A stretch of DNA of 64,000 nt from Clostridium jeddahitimonense (GTDB lineage Bacteria; Bacillota; Clostridia; Clostridiales; Clostridiaceae): positions 555,182 to 619,181 of the forward strand of contig LM994670.1 of assembly GCA_000753455.2 (NCBI GenBank), written 5' to 3'. The notes under the pieces are model-generated. The model was not told where the DNA came from. It did no database searches and was given only the letters and a program-made list of their open reading frames with translations. The first letter of the stretch is position 1. The number at the start of each line of letters is the position of its first letter. This document shows, one piece after another, positions 26,287-35,218 of the stretch. The position numbers were made by a program, and so were the translations under genes.

Positions 26287-27210
26287 GTGAAGAAAATTAA
26301 TATTTTTAGTATTATAAGTAATCAAATTTGTATTATGTTTTTATTAATAGTATTAGGATATGTAATATATAAAAAAAGATGGATAGATTCAATTGGAACT
26401 AGGCAAATATCTAATTTACTTATTAGAGTTATTAGTCCGATAATTATGATAACAACCTTTCAAAGAGAATTTTCAATTAATCTATTAAAGCAATTAGTAA
26501 TAGCTTTTATACTTTCATTTGTATCAATGATAATAGGTTTTATAATAGCTAAAATAATATTTAAGAATGATCAAAAAATAGAAAAATTTGCAGCTACTTT
26601 TTCTAATGCTGGATTTATAGGAATACCTTTAGTTCAAGCTATATTAGGAAATGAAAGTGTTTTTTATTTATCTGCATATTTAGTATGCTTTAATTTATTA
26701 AGCTGGACTTATGGAATATATTTATTAACAGGAAAAAAGGAATCTATTTCTTTAAAGCAAGCTATTATTAATCCAGCAACGATTGGTTCTTTAGTAGGAG
26801 TACTACTTTTTATATGCTCAATAAAATTACCTAATGTTATTTTAAGTACTTTAAATAGTGTAGGAAGTATAAATACACCTTTAGCGATGATTGTTTTAGG
26901 TGTATATTTAGGACAATGTGATATAAAAACTGTTTTCCTAGATTTAAAGGTATACTTTGTAAGCTTTATTAGCTTAGTAATAATACCAATAATAATTGTA
27001 TTTGCTTTACTATTAATTCCGGAACAATATAATGAAATAAAGATGGTAATCTTAATAGCTAGTTCAGCACCGGTTGGAGTTAGTGTAGCTATGTTTGCAG
27101 AACAATATGGTTCAAGCTATGAATATGGATCAAGAATAATAAGTTTAAGTACATTCATGTGTTTAATAACAATTCCTTTTATTATTTATTTATCAAATAT
27201 TATTTGGTAA
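26287..27210 (+). CDS. AEC (auxin efflux carrier) family transporter
   Basis: The roughly 305-residue membrane protein has two five-helix halves. AATFSNAGFIGIPLVQAILG and, near the end, SSAPVGVSVAMFAEQYG are hallmark AEC motifs. Members export or import organic acids and amino-acid-like anions. The start is uncertain: an upstream ATG (26233) falls inside the terminator. GTG 26287 is the only conventional in-frame start after it, but AAGGTGA (26284-26290) is best spaced for a rare ATT start at 26296 (INIFSIISNQ). It lies after the beta-glucoside terminator and is probably an independent unit. Confidence 0.8.
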   Translation: MKKINIFSIISNQICIMFLLIVLGYVIYKKRWIDSIGTRQISNLLIRVISPIIMITTFQREFSINLLKQLVIAFILSFVSMIIGFIIAKIIFKNDQKIEKFAATFSNAGFIGIPLVQAILGNESVFYLSAYLVCFNLLSWTYGIYLLTGKKESISLKQAIINPATIGSLVGVLLFICSIKLPNVILSTLNSVGSINTPLAMIVLGVYLGQCDIKTVFLDLKVYFVSFISLVIIPIIIVFALLLIPEQYNEIKMVILIASSAPVGVSVAMFAEQYGSSYEYGSRIISLSTFMCLITIPFIIYLSNIIW

Positions 27211-27236
27211 AGAAATATTACCAAAATTTTACTTTG

Positions 27237-27271
27237 AAGCTATTAGGTTTAGTGAACTAATAGCTTTTTTT
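27237..27271 (+). terminator. Terminator of the AEC gene
   Basis: AAGCTATTAG (27237-27246) pairs perfectly with CTAATAGCTT (27257-27266), then a run of T. Confidence 0.88.
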
Positions 27272-27355
27272 ATATATTAAATTATGAAAGTTTCAAAATA
27301 AGAAAACATAAGAACGTGTTCGATGATATAATCGTATGAGGAAGGAGATGAGAAC

Positions 27356-28716
27356 GTGGAATTGACGGTATTTAAAAGAGAAAATGATTTTTACAAAAGA
27401 ATGTTAGCGATAGCTATTCCAATAACGTTACAAAACCTAATAACAATAGGAATAAATATGGCAGATACAATGATGCTTGGATCGTTAGGAGAAGTAGCAT
27501 TATCAGCTTCTGCATTAGCAAACCAATTTAGTTTTATATTTCTTGTAATACATTTTGGATTAGCTGGAGGAGCAGGAGTTTTAACAGGACAGTTTTGGGG
27601 AAAAGGTGATAAAGAATCTATAAGTAAGACATTATCTATGATGTTTAAGATAAGTGCAGTATTTAGTTTTACTTTCTTTATATTAGGACAGTTTTTCCCA
27701 GCTCAAATAATGAGAATATACACTCCAGATTCATCAGTAATTGCTGAAGGAGTTAAGTATTTAAAGATATTATCTTTTGCATTTTTAGTACAAGGCTTTT
27801 CTACTATAGCAATAGGTATTTTAAGAACAGTAGGAATAGTTAAGTTAGCCTTATGTTCAACAGCTATTTCATTTTTTGCAAATATATTTTTAAACTGGAT
27901 GTTTATATTCGGAAACTTAGGTGCTCCAAGACTAGGTGCAGCAGGTGCTGCTATAGGAACGTTAATTTCTAGAATAATTGAATTTTTAATAGTTGCAATT
28001 TATCTAGTATTTATTGATAAGAGAATACAGTTTAAGCTTAAGGATTTATTTAAACATGATAAAGCTATTTTTACTGATTATGCTAAGCATGGAACTCCAG
28101 TGCTTATAAGTGATTTTATATTAGTAATAGGATTAAATATGTTATCTGTAATCATGGGAAGAATGGGAGCGGAAATGGTAGCTGCTAACTCTATAAATAC
28201 AGTATTACAACAATTCTGTACAGTATTTTTAATGGGAGTTGCAAATGCAAGTGGTGTAATTATAGGAAATACCGTTGGAGCTAAAGAGTATGATAAGGCA
28301 CAAGATTATGGAAAGACATTTTTAGCCTTAGCTGTATTAATAGGATGCTTTTCGGGACTTCTTATATTTAGTTTAAAGAATGTGATGATAGGATTTTATG
28401 ATGTAGCTGGAAGTACAAAGGACATTGCTTATCAACTAATGAATACAACATCAATTATTGTAGTATTCTCAGCCGTTGGCTCAACATTAACTAAAGGTGT
28501 ATTAAGAGCAGGGGGGATACCAAGTTTTTAATGAAGGCTGATGTACTTTTCCTTTGGCTATTAGCAATTCCCCTTGGATTTATAGCAGGTGTAGTATTGA
28601 ATTTACCAGCAGGTATAGTATTTTTCTGCTTAAAAATAGATGAGGTAATTAAAGCATTATGGTGTACAAAGAGATTACTTGTAGATAAGTGGATTAAAAA
28701 CGTTACTCTTTCATAA
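27356..28716 (+). pseudogene. MATE family efflux transporter, split by frameshift in a G6 run
   Basis: The first frame (GTG 27356, GAAGGAG 8 nt upstream) encodes 391 residues of a MATE transporter, starting at FYKRMLAIAIPITLQNLITI, up to GVLRAGG. At 28511-28516 six G are followed by a frame ending in PSF-stop. Adding one G restores the expected ...RAGGDTKFLMKADVLFLWLL and joins the frame that runs to 28716 with the last helices. The joined length (~453 residues) is normal for MATE. It is therefore a single gene with a one-base deletion in a homopolymer: real mutation, phase variation or sequencing error. Confidence 0.88.
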
Positions 28717-28726
28717 GGGATAGTTA

Positions 28727-28775
28727 TTAAGAATTAAGAATTAAGAATTAAGAATTAAGAATTAAGAATTAAGAA
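28727..28775. repeat. Tandem heptamer array, TTAAGAA x7
   Basis: Seven perfect head-to-tail copies of TTAAGAA start 11 nt after the MATE stop. A complementary TTAATTCTTTTTT segment (about 28814-28826) could pair with any unit and act as a slipped terminator hairpin. Confidence 0.92.
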
Positions 28776-28929
28776 GATGAAAATTATTATTATAATTTTT
28801 GATTCTGATTTTTTAATTCTTTTTTATTTAAGATATTTTCAAAAAATGAAAACTTATGTATACCTTTACTGATATAATTTAAGTATAAAATAAAATAATT
28901 ATAACTTAATTTGTAAAAGGATGGGGAAT

Positions 28930-29826
28930 ATGAATAGATTAACTTTAGGAATAGATATAGGTGGAACTTTTATAAAATACGCATTAGTAGATCCAGCATT
29001 TAATATAATAGAAAAGTGGAAAACTCCGACAGTTAAGTTTGATACAAAAGATGAATTTTATGATTATATATGTTCAAATGCTAAGTATTTAGATGAAGTT
29101 GATAGAATAGGGGTAAGTGCTCCAGGGTTAGTTAATGAAGAATCAGAAATAAAGTCTTATGCGGCACCAAATGTTGTGATAATGTTTGGGACAAACGTTA
29201 ATGAAGAGATATCAAATAGAACTGGTAAGATAGTTGCAACTATAAATGATGCTAAATCAGCAGGACTTTGTGAGCTTAAAGCTGGGAATGCTAAAGGAAC
29301 TAAATCATCAGCATTTTTAATTATAGGAACAGGTACTGGCGGATGTCTTTGTAATGAAGATGATGTTATATATGGGGTTGATGGGTTTGCAGGAGAGTTC
29401 CATCACATGCCATTTATAGATTTTCATGAGAATAAGGTTTTAAGACAAGGTGACTATTGTTCTATGACAGCATTAATTCAAATCTATAATATTAAAGTAA
29501 ATGAAGATGAGAAGTTACAATATGGTCATGAAATAACAGCAAAATATTTAGCTGGAGATGAAGTAGCTAAAATAGCTATGGAAGAATGGATAAGAAATAT
29601 GGCTAATCAATTATTATCTATAGCAACATTCTACAATCCAGAAATGATTTGCTTAGGTGGAGGAATCTCTGAAGAGGATTGGTTCATAGACTTAATATCT
29701 GAAAGATTTAAATTAGCCTCAAAGAATTTCTTAGGATTAGATATCCTTACAACAAAGATAGGTAGATGTAAATATAATAATGATGCAAATATTTTAGGTG
29801 CAGTAATTAAAGTAAATATGAAATAA
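28930..29826 (+). CDS. ROK family sugar (possibly beta-glucoside) kinase
   Basis: The 298-residue protein starts TLGIDIGGTFIKYALVD (ATP phosphate loop) and contains VSAPGLVN, a FLIIGTGTGG loop and ICLGGGIS, all ROK features. The zinc motif of typical ROK kinases and repressors (CxCGxxGCxE) is absent; its place reads GEFHHMPFIDF and then GDYCSMTALI, as in the zinc-less BglK-like branch. ATG 28930 is preferred to ATG 28921 because AAAGGA is then correctly spaced. There is no HTH domain, so it is an enzyme, not a repressor. The exact sugar is unknown; the nearby beta-glucoside genes make a glucoside plausible. Confidence 0.85.
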   Translation: MNRLTLGIDIGGTFIKYALVDPAFNIIEKWKTPTVKFDTKDEFYDYICSNAKYLDEVDRIGVSAPGLVNEESEIKSYAAPNVVIMFGTNVNEEISNRTGKIVATINDAKSAGLCELKAGNAKGTKSSAFLIIGTGTGGCLCNEDDVIYGVDGFAGEFHHMPFIDFHENKVLRQGDYCSMTALIQIYNIKVNEDEKLQYGHEITAKYLAGDEVAKIAMEEWIRNMANQLLSIATFYNPEMICLGGGISEEDWFIDLISERFKLASKNFLGLDILTTKIGRCKYNNDANILGAVIKVNMK

Positions 29827-29846
29827 CATATTTAAAAAAATATATA

Positions 29847-29897
29847 ATAGAAAAAGTATTAGTTTAAATAAAGCTAGTACTTTTTCTATTTTTTTAT
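29847..29897 (+). terminator. Terminator of the ROK kinase gene
   Basis: 16-bp stem (29847-29862 with 29874-29889, one G-U) followed by a T run. Confidence 0.9.
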
Positions 29898-29936
29898 AAA
29901 GAAAATAGAATTTTAAATCAACAACTTTGTTAAAAA

Positions 29937-29979
29937 TGTGACTTTTATCACAGTTTTAAAAACAGAAATGTGATAAATT
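29937..29979 (+). promoter_or_regulatory. narA promoter with Crp/Fnr-type site
   Basis: TGTGACTTTTATCACA (29937-29952) is a perfect TGTGA-N6-TCACA palindrome. Its centre lies 29.5 nt before a -10-like TAAATT (29974-29979), which puts it near -41.5 (class II activation), exactly as at the TDT and asrA promoters. Confidence 0.7.
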
Positions 29980-30050
29980 AAACTTAGTGAAATAAATAAC
30001 AATTGCAATTTGAAATAAATAAAAGTAAAGAAGTGGAGATGAGGCGACTT

Positions 30051-32138
30051 ATGAAAAAGATTCAGTCAACTTGTAACTTATGTGCTTTAGCATGTAATAT
30101 TGATTTTCATGTAGAGGGTGGAAAGATACAAAAGGTATCGCCAACAGTAGATTATCCTGTAAACCAAGGATTTTGTTGTATAAAAGGATTAAATTTAGAT
30201 AAACAACAAACTAAAATAAAAGCAAGAAAAACACCACTTTTAAGAGATGAGAATGGTGAAATGAAAGAAGTTTCTTGGGAAGAAGGAATAAAGACTTTTA
30301 CTAAGAAGATGACAGAGATACAAGAGAAATATGGCAAAGAAAGTGTTGCTTTCATAAGTACAGGTCAAATGACAACTGAGGATATGGCTTTACTTGGACA
30401 TGTGGCTAGAAATTATATGGGTATGCCTGGAGATGGTAATACTAGATTATGTATGGCTACATCAGTTGTTGCACATAAGCAAAGCTTTGGATTTGACGCG
30501 CCTCCATATACATTACATGATGCTGAAATTTCAGATACTATATTCTTTATTGGAGCAAATCCAGTTATAGCACATCCGGTATTCTGGGGAAGGGTAAAAG
30601 AAAATAAAGATGCTAAGATAATAGTTATTGATCCCAGAAAATCAGAAACAGCAATGAATGCGGATATATGGGTAGATATTAAGCCAAAAGCGGATTTGGT
30701 TTTAATGTATACATTAGCTAATGTCTTAATAGAAAAAGGTTGGGTAGACAACGATTATATAGAAAAACATACAGAAGGATATGAAGATTTCAAGAATCAT
30801 GCAGCTAAATTTACTTTAGATAATGTTGAATCTGAAACTGGAATATCAGCTGAAAGGGTTTTAGAATTAGCTGAAATAATACATAATGGAAAAAGAGTTT
30901 CTTTCTGGTGGACAATGGGAGTAAACCAAGGATATCAAGCTGTTAGAACAGCTCAAGCTATTATAAATCTTGCATTGATGACTGGAAATATAGGTAGACC
31001 AGGAACTGGTGCAAACTCTTTAACAGATCAATGTAACGCTATGGGATCTAGAGCCTTTAGTAATACGGCAGGTCTACATGGTGGAGGAGATTTTGATAAT
31101 CCAGCACGTAGAAAAGCTGTTTCAGAAGCATTAGGGGTAGATGAAAGTGTACTTGCAACTAAGCCAACAATTCCATATAACGTTATAATAGAAAAAGTTA
31201 TATCTGGAGAAATAAAAGGTTTATGGGTACTTTGTACAAATCCAAGACACTCATGGGCAAATAACCAAGAGTTTGAAAAAGCAGTAAACAACTTAGATTT
31301 CTTTGTAGTTCAGGATATATATGAAGATACAGATAGTGCTAAGCTATGTGATTTATTCTTACCATCAACTCCAGCGCTTAAGAAGGAAGGAGTAATAATA
31401 AATACTGAAAGAAGATTATCAAAGGTTAATCCTGTTCTTCCTAAGGAAGAAGGAGAATTAACTGATTATGAAATTCTTTATAAGATTGGTGAAACTCTTG
31501 GAATGGGAGATTTATTAAAAGGATGGGAAACTCCGAGACAAGCTTTCGAACTATTAAAGAAATGTTCAAAAGGAATGCCATGTGATATAACAGGTGTAAC
31601 TTATGAAATGTTAGAAGGACCAAATATGGAAGGTTCAAGAGGAGTTCAATGGCCATTCAGAGCTGGAGAAGTTTTAGAAGCTGATGAAAGAAGATTATTT
31701 GAAGATGGTAATTATTATACTCCATCTAAGAAAGCTAAATTCCATTTTGAAGATATAGCTGAAAATCCAACTAAAACTAGTGAAGAATTTCCGTATATCT
31801 TTAATTCAGGAAGAGGAACAGTAGGGCAATGGCATACTGGAGTTAGATCAAGAGAAATAATGGAATCAGAAAGAATTTACTCTAAAGAGTCATATGTATT
31901 TATGCACCCAGAGTTAGCTAAAGAGTTAAATATAGAAGAAAATGAAAGAGTTAAAATTGCTTCACAAAATGGAGTTACTAGTGAATTTAATGTAAAGATA
32001 TCTGATCATGTTAAAAAAGAACATTTGTATGCACCAATTCACTATATAGAAACAAATTCACTTACTCCTTCGGTATATGATCCATATTCAAAGGAGCCAT
32101 CATTTAAAACAGTGGCAGTTAACATCATAAAGAAGTAA
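30051..32138 (+). CDS. narA: Molybdopterin oxidoreductase, NarA-type nitrate reductase catalytic subunit
   Basis: The start ATG 30051 has GAGG 6 nt upstream. The 695-residue cytosolic protein has an N-terminal [4Fe-4S] motif (CNLCALAC, closing cysteine in GFCCIKG). TRLCMATSVVAHKQSFGFD follows, in which Cys is the Mo ligand as in NapA/NasA-type nitrate reductases. Two MGD-binding regions (FFIGANPVIAHPVFWGR, and the C-terminal ...IHYIETNSLTPSVYDP) complete the enzyme. With the next two genes it matches the narABC operon described in Clostridium perfringens. No selenocysteine is involved. A formate dehydrogenase is the main alternative, but the Mo motif and partners favour nitrate. Confidence 0.85.
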   Translation: MKKIQSTCNLCALACNIDFHVEGGKIQKVSPTVDYPVNQGFCCIKGLNLDKQQTKIKARKTPLLRDENGEMKEVSWEEGIKTFTKKMTEIQEKYGKESVAFISTGQMTTEDMALLGHVARNYMGMPGDGNTRLCMATSVVAHKQSFGFDAPPYTLHDAEISDTIFFIGANPVIAHPVFWGRVKENKDAKIIVIDPRKSETAMNADIWVDIKPKADLVLMYTLANVLIEKGWVDNDYIEKHTEGYEDFKNHAAKFTLDNVESETGISAERVLELAEIIHNGKRVSFWWTMGVNQGYQAVRTAQAIINLALMTGNIGRPGTGANSLTDQCNAMGSRAFSNTAGLHGGGDFDNPARRKAVSEALGVDESVLATKPTIPYNVIIEKVISGEIKGLWVLCTNPRHSWANNQEFEKAVNNLDFFVVQDIYEDTDSAKLCDLFLPSTPALKKEGVIINTERRLSKVNPVLPKEEGELTDYEILYKIGETLGMGDLLKGWETPRQAFELLKKCSKGMPCDITGVTYEMLEGPNMEGSRGVQWPFRAGEVLEADERRLFEDGNYYTPSKKAKFHFEDIAENPTKTSEEFPYIFNSGRGTVGQWHTGVRSREIMESERIYSKESYVFMHPELAKELNIEENERVKIASQNGVTSEFNVKISDHVKKEHLYAPIHYIETNSLTPSVYDPYSKEPSFKTVAVNIIKK

Positions 32139-32150
32139 GAGGTGAAAATG

Positions 32151-32555
32151 ATGAAAAGAATTAAGATAGATAGAAATAAGTGCGTAGGATGCTTAACATG
32201 TACGACTGCATGCATAGTAGCTCATAATTCAGAAGATACAAGAAGTAGAATTACAATAGATAGTAACGGTAAATATGCTCCAATATTCTGTAGACACTGT
32301 GATAGACCAGAATGTGTTTATACTTGTATGACAGGTGCCATGAGTAAAGATAGAGAAACAGGAAAAGTAATGTACGATAAAAATAAGTGTGCAAGCTGCT
32401 ATATGTGTGTAATGGCTTGTCCTTATGGAGTGTTAAAGGCTGATTCAAGAACTCGTAAAGAAATAATGAAGTGTGATGGTTGTAAGGAAAAAGGAAGTCC
32501 ACAATGTGTAGCTAAATGTCCTATGTCAGCAATCACTTTAGAGGAGGTTAAGTAA
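32151..32555 (+). CDS. narB: Four-cluster ferredoxin-like electron transfer subunit of nitrate reductase
   Basis: The 134-residue protein has four cysteine groups: CVGCLTCTTAC, CRHCDRPECVYTC, CASCYMCVMAC and CDGCKEKGSPQCVAKC, consistent with up to four [4Fe-4S] clusters as in HycB/DmsB-like subunits. It should carry electrons between the flavoprotein NarC and the catalytic NarA in the cytosol. ATG 32151 is chosen over GTG 32142 and ATG 32148 by spacing from GAGGTG. The stop overlaps the next start (TAATG). Confidence 0.88.
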   Translation: MKRIKIDRNKCVGCLTCTTACIVAHNSEDTRSRITIDSNGKYAPIFCRHCDRPECVYTCMTGAMSKDRETGKVMYDKNKCASCYMCVMACPYGVLKADSRTRKEIMKCDGCKEKGSPQCVAKCPMSAITLEEVK

Positions 32556-33787
32556 TGAAATATGTAGTTATAGGAGCCTCTGCAGCAGGAATCAGCGGAG
32601 TTAAGACTTTAAGAGAATTAGATAAAGATGCTGAAATAATATTAGTATCTAAAGATGAAAACGTGTATTCAAGATGTATACTTCATCACTACATCTCTAA
32701 TCATAGAGATATAGAATCATTAAACTTCACAGATAAAAAATTCTTTGAAGATAATAATATAACTTGGATTAAAGGTGTTGAAGTTAAATCTATAGATGAT
32801 AAAGCTCAAAGTTTAGAATTATCTAACGGAGAAACTTTAACATATGATAAGGTTATGTTATGTACAGGTGCAAGTGCATTTATACCTCCTGTTGAAGGAT
32901 TAAGAGAAGGTAATAATGTAGTTGGGCTTAGAAACTTAGAAGATGCAGTTTTAATTAAGGAAGTAGCTAAGAAAGTTAAGAATGTAGTAGTTTTAGGTGC
33001 TGGTCTTGTTGGAATAGATGCTGTAAGTGGGTTATTAGGAAAAGGATTAAATGTATCTTTAGTTGAAATGGGGAATAAGATATTACCATTACAATTAGAT
33101 AAATATACTTCAGATGTATATCAAAAGAAGTTCTCCGAAAATGGAGTTAATTTAAAGCTAGGAGTTAGAGCTGAAAAGTTGATATTAGATGAAAATAAAA
33201 ATCCTAAGGCTTTAGTTATAAATACAGGTAATGGAACAGAAGAAGTTCCATGTGAATTAGTGATAGTTGCAACAGGAGTAAGATCTAATACTTCATTCTT
33301 AGAAGGAAGTAATATTGAGTTTGATAAATTTGGATTAATTATTGATGAAAAAGGTAAAACTAACATAGAGAATGTATATGGTGCTGGGGATATAACAGGA
33401 AGAAATCCAATCTGGCCAACAGCTGTTAAAGAAGGAATAATAGCTGCTAATAATATGTTAGGAAATGAAATGATAATGACTGATTTCTTTGGTAGTAAGA
33501 ATACTATGAACTTTGTTGGAGTTCCTACTATGTCTCTTGGAGATACGGAACCAAAGGATGAAACTTATAAAGTTGACGTTAAAATTGATGGAGATAACTA
33601 CAAAAAGATAATTCATAAGGATGGTAGGATATATGGTGCTATAATTCAAGGTGACTTATCTTATGCAGGAGTTTTAACTCAATTAATAAAAGAGAATATT
33701 GATATTTCAAGAGTGACTAAAAGTATTTTTGATATAGATTATGCGGATTTCTTTAATATGAAAGAAAACTTTGAGTTTATATATTAA
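32555..33787 (+). CDS. narC: FAD/NAD(P)-dependent oxidoreductase, NarC-type
   Basis: The 410-residue protein has an N-terminal FAD-binding fold (VVIGASAAGISGVKTLREL), an NAD-binding fold in the middle (VVVLGAGLVGIDAVSGL) and the second FAD motif NVYGAGDIT. This is the rubredoxin-reductase/NADH-oxidase-like family; the flavoprotein partner in clostridial nitrate reduction would pass electrons from NAD(P)H to NarB. It overlaps narB by 1 nt and ends the operon at a terminator. Confidence 0.88.
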   Translation: MKYVVIGASAAGISGVKTLRELDKDAEIILVSKDENVYSRCILHHYISNHRDIESLNFTDKKFFEDNNITWIKGVEVKSIDDKAQSLELSNGETLTYDKVMLCTGASAFIPPVEGLREGNNVVGLRNLEDAVLIKEVAKKVKNVVVLGAGLVGIDAVSGLLGKGLNVSLVEMGNKILPLQLDKYTSDVYQKKFSENGVNLKLGVRAEKLILDENKNPKALVINTGNGTEEVPCELVIVATGVRSNTSFLEGSNIEFDKFGLIIDEKGKTNIENVYGAGDITGRNPIWPTAVKEGIIAANNMLGNEMIMTDFFGSKNTMNFVGVPTMSLGDTEPKDETYKVDVKIDGDNYKKIIHKDGRIYGAIIQGDLSYAGVLTQLIKENIDISRVTKSIFDIDYADFFNMKENFEFIY

Positions 33788-33859
33788 TAAAAAATGGTTA
33801 TAAAAATATCATTTTAAGTAAGCTTTCCACTATATTATGTTATATAAATTATATATAAT

Positions 33860-33893
33860 GGCCCCATTAACTTATAGTTTGTGGGGCTTTTAT
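33860..33893 (+). terminator. Terminator of the nar operon
   Basis: GCCCCA (33861-33866) pairs with TGGGGC (33882-33887), then TTTTATATTT. The GC-rich stem stands out in this AT-rich region. Confidence 0.8.
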
Positions 33894-33933
33894 ATTTATT
33901 ATTGATAAAAAAGTATTAAAGTTTTTGAAAGAT

Positions 33934-33976
33934 TGTGATATTTATCACAGTAATATTTCGTGGTATTATATATAAT
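33934..33976 (+). promoter_or_regulatory. Promoter of the TDT transporter with Crp/Fnr-type site
   Basis: TGTGATATTTATCACA (33934-33949) is a perfect TGTGA-N6-TCACA palindrome centred 29.5 nt before TATAAT (33971-33976), i.e. at about -41.5 from the expected start. It is identical in layout to the narA and asrA promoters. Confidence 0.78.
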
Positions 33977-34077
33977 TTATTCATCGGAATGATTTGTAGA
34001 ATAAAAAGTTAAAAACTTAACAAGGAATGAACATCACTAAGAACTTATTTTATGTATATTTATTTTAGGAGGGAATC

Positions 34078-35046
34078 ATGAATAATAAGTCTTTTTTACA
34101 AAAACTTGAGAACTTACCAGTCGCAATTTTACCTACTATGGTAGGAGCACTAACATTAGCTAATGTTTATGCAGGCATGGGATATACTTGGATAAAGCAT
34201 ATAACATCTTGGACAGCGATAGTTATTTTATTAGTATATCTAACAAAAATTATTTTCCACTTTGATACAGTTAAAAAAGAATACTCAAATACTGTACCAG
34301 CTTCTCTTTATGCTGGGTTTACAATGATAACTATGATTTTAGGTAGTTATTTCTATAATGCTAGCCCTATTTTGGGTAAGACATTATGGTTTACAGGTTT
34401 AATTTTACATGCTATTCACATTTTAATTTTTACATATAGGAATGTTGTAAAAGGTGTAAATATGCAGACTTTCGTTCCAAGTTGGTTTGTAACATATAAT
34501 GGAATAATGGTTTCTACTGTTGTTGGTGGAGTTATGAATGAACCTCTTATAGGTAAAATAGTTGTATTTTATGGTATAGCAGTATTAACAATAATAATGC
34601 CATTTATGATTTATAGATTAACAAAACATGAAATTAAAGATCCAGTATTCCATACTCAAGCAATTTTGCTTGCACCATCAAGCCTTTGCTTAGTAAGCTA
34701 CTTTAACTTTATTAAAGAACCAAATGCGATAATAGTATATTACTTATACGCTTTAGTAATTGCAGCATTCATATTTATATTATGGAGACTACCAAAGTTC
34801 TTTTCATTTGATTTCCATCCTGGATTTGCAGGATTAACATTCCCAATGGCTATCGGGATAGTTGCTTCAACTAAGATGTCAGGATATTTAATAGCTCAAG
34901 GATATGAAACCGCTGGAAATATAGTTAATCAATTAGCCGGAGTGCAAACTTATGTAACGACAATGTTAATTGGATATATATTATTACGCTTCTTCATATT
35001 ATTTAAAGATAGTTATAAGAAGAGCAGTGAAGAAAAAGCAGCTTAA
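34078..35046 (+). CDS. TDT family (TehA/SLAC1-like) transporter, possible sulfite exporter
   Basis: The 322-residue protein has about ten transmembrane helices. FLQKLENLPVAILPTMVGAL at the start and the DFHPGFAGLTFPMAIGIVAS block near residue 245 are typical of the tellurite-resistance/dicarboxylate transporter (TDT) family. That family includes anion channels and the yeast sulfite pump Ssu1. GGAGGG lies before the ATG. Its Crp-type promoter site matches that of asrA, and it stands next to the sulfite reductase genes, so export of sulfite or a related anion is a reasonable inference. No residue proves the substrate. Confidence 0.78.
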   Translation: MNNKSFLQKLENLPVAILPTMVGALTLANVYAGMGYTWIKHITSWTAIVILLVYLTKIIFHFDTVKKEYSNTVPASLYAGFTMITMILGSYFYNASPILGKTLWFTGLILHAIHILIFTYRNVVKGVNMQTFVPSWFVTYNGIMVSTVVGGVMNEPLIGKIVVFYGIAVLTIIMPFMIYRLTKHEIKDPVFHTQAILLAPSSLCLVSYFNFIKEPNAIIVYYLYALVIAAFIFILWRLPKFFSFDFHPGFAGLTFPMAIGIVASTKMSGYLIAQGYETAGNIVNQLAGVQTYVTTMLIGYILLRFFILFKDSYKKSSEEKAA

Positions 35047-35065
35047 TTATATAAAATAGATTAAT

Positions 35066-35111
35066 AAAGAGATAGAAGTGTTTAATCAATAGATCTTCTA
35101 TCTCTTTTATT
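35066..35111 (+). terminator. Terminator of the TDT transporter gene
   Basis: AGAGATAGAAG (35068-35078) pairs perfectly with CTTCTATCTCT (35095-35105), followed by TTTATTTT. Confidence 0.87.
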
Positions 35112-35218
35112 TTAAATTTTGAAAATAAAGATATATAATAATTGATATAATGATTTGTGAAAGTTCTACAGTCGTAAGAATAATATAATATATTGTACAT
35201 AGATAGAGGGAGAGAGTT

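Noticed and set aside
28531..28716. Separate 61-residue protein after the MATE gene
   Set aside because: It is the continuation of the same MATE protein in another frame; one added G in the G run joins them.
30051..32138. Formate dehydrogenase (selenoprotein) for the molybdopterin enzyme
   Set aside because: The Mo-ligand motif RLCMATS, the partners NarB/NarC and absence of a selenocysteine codon favour nitrate reductase.
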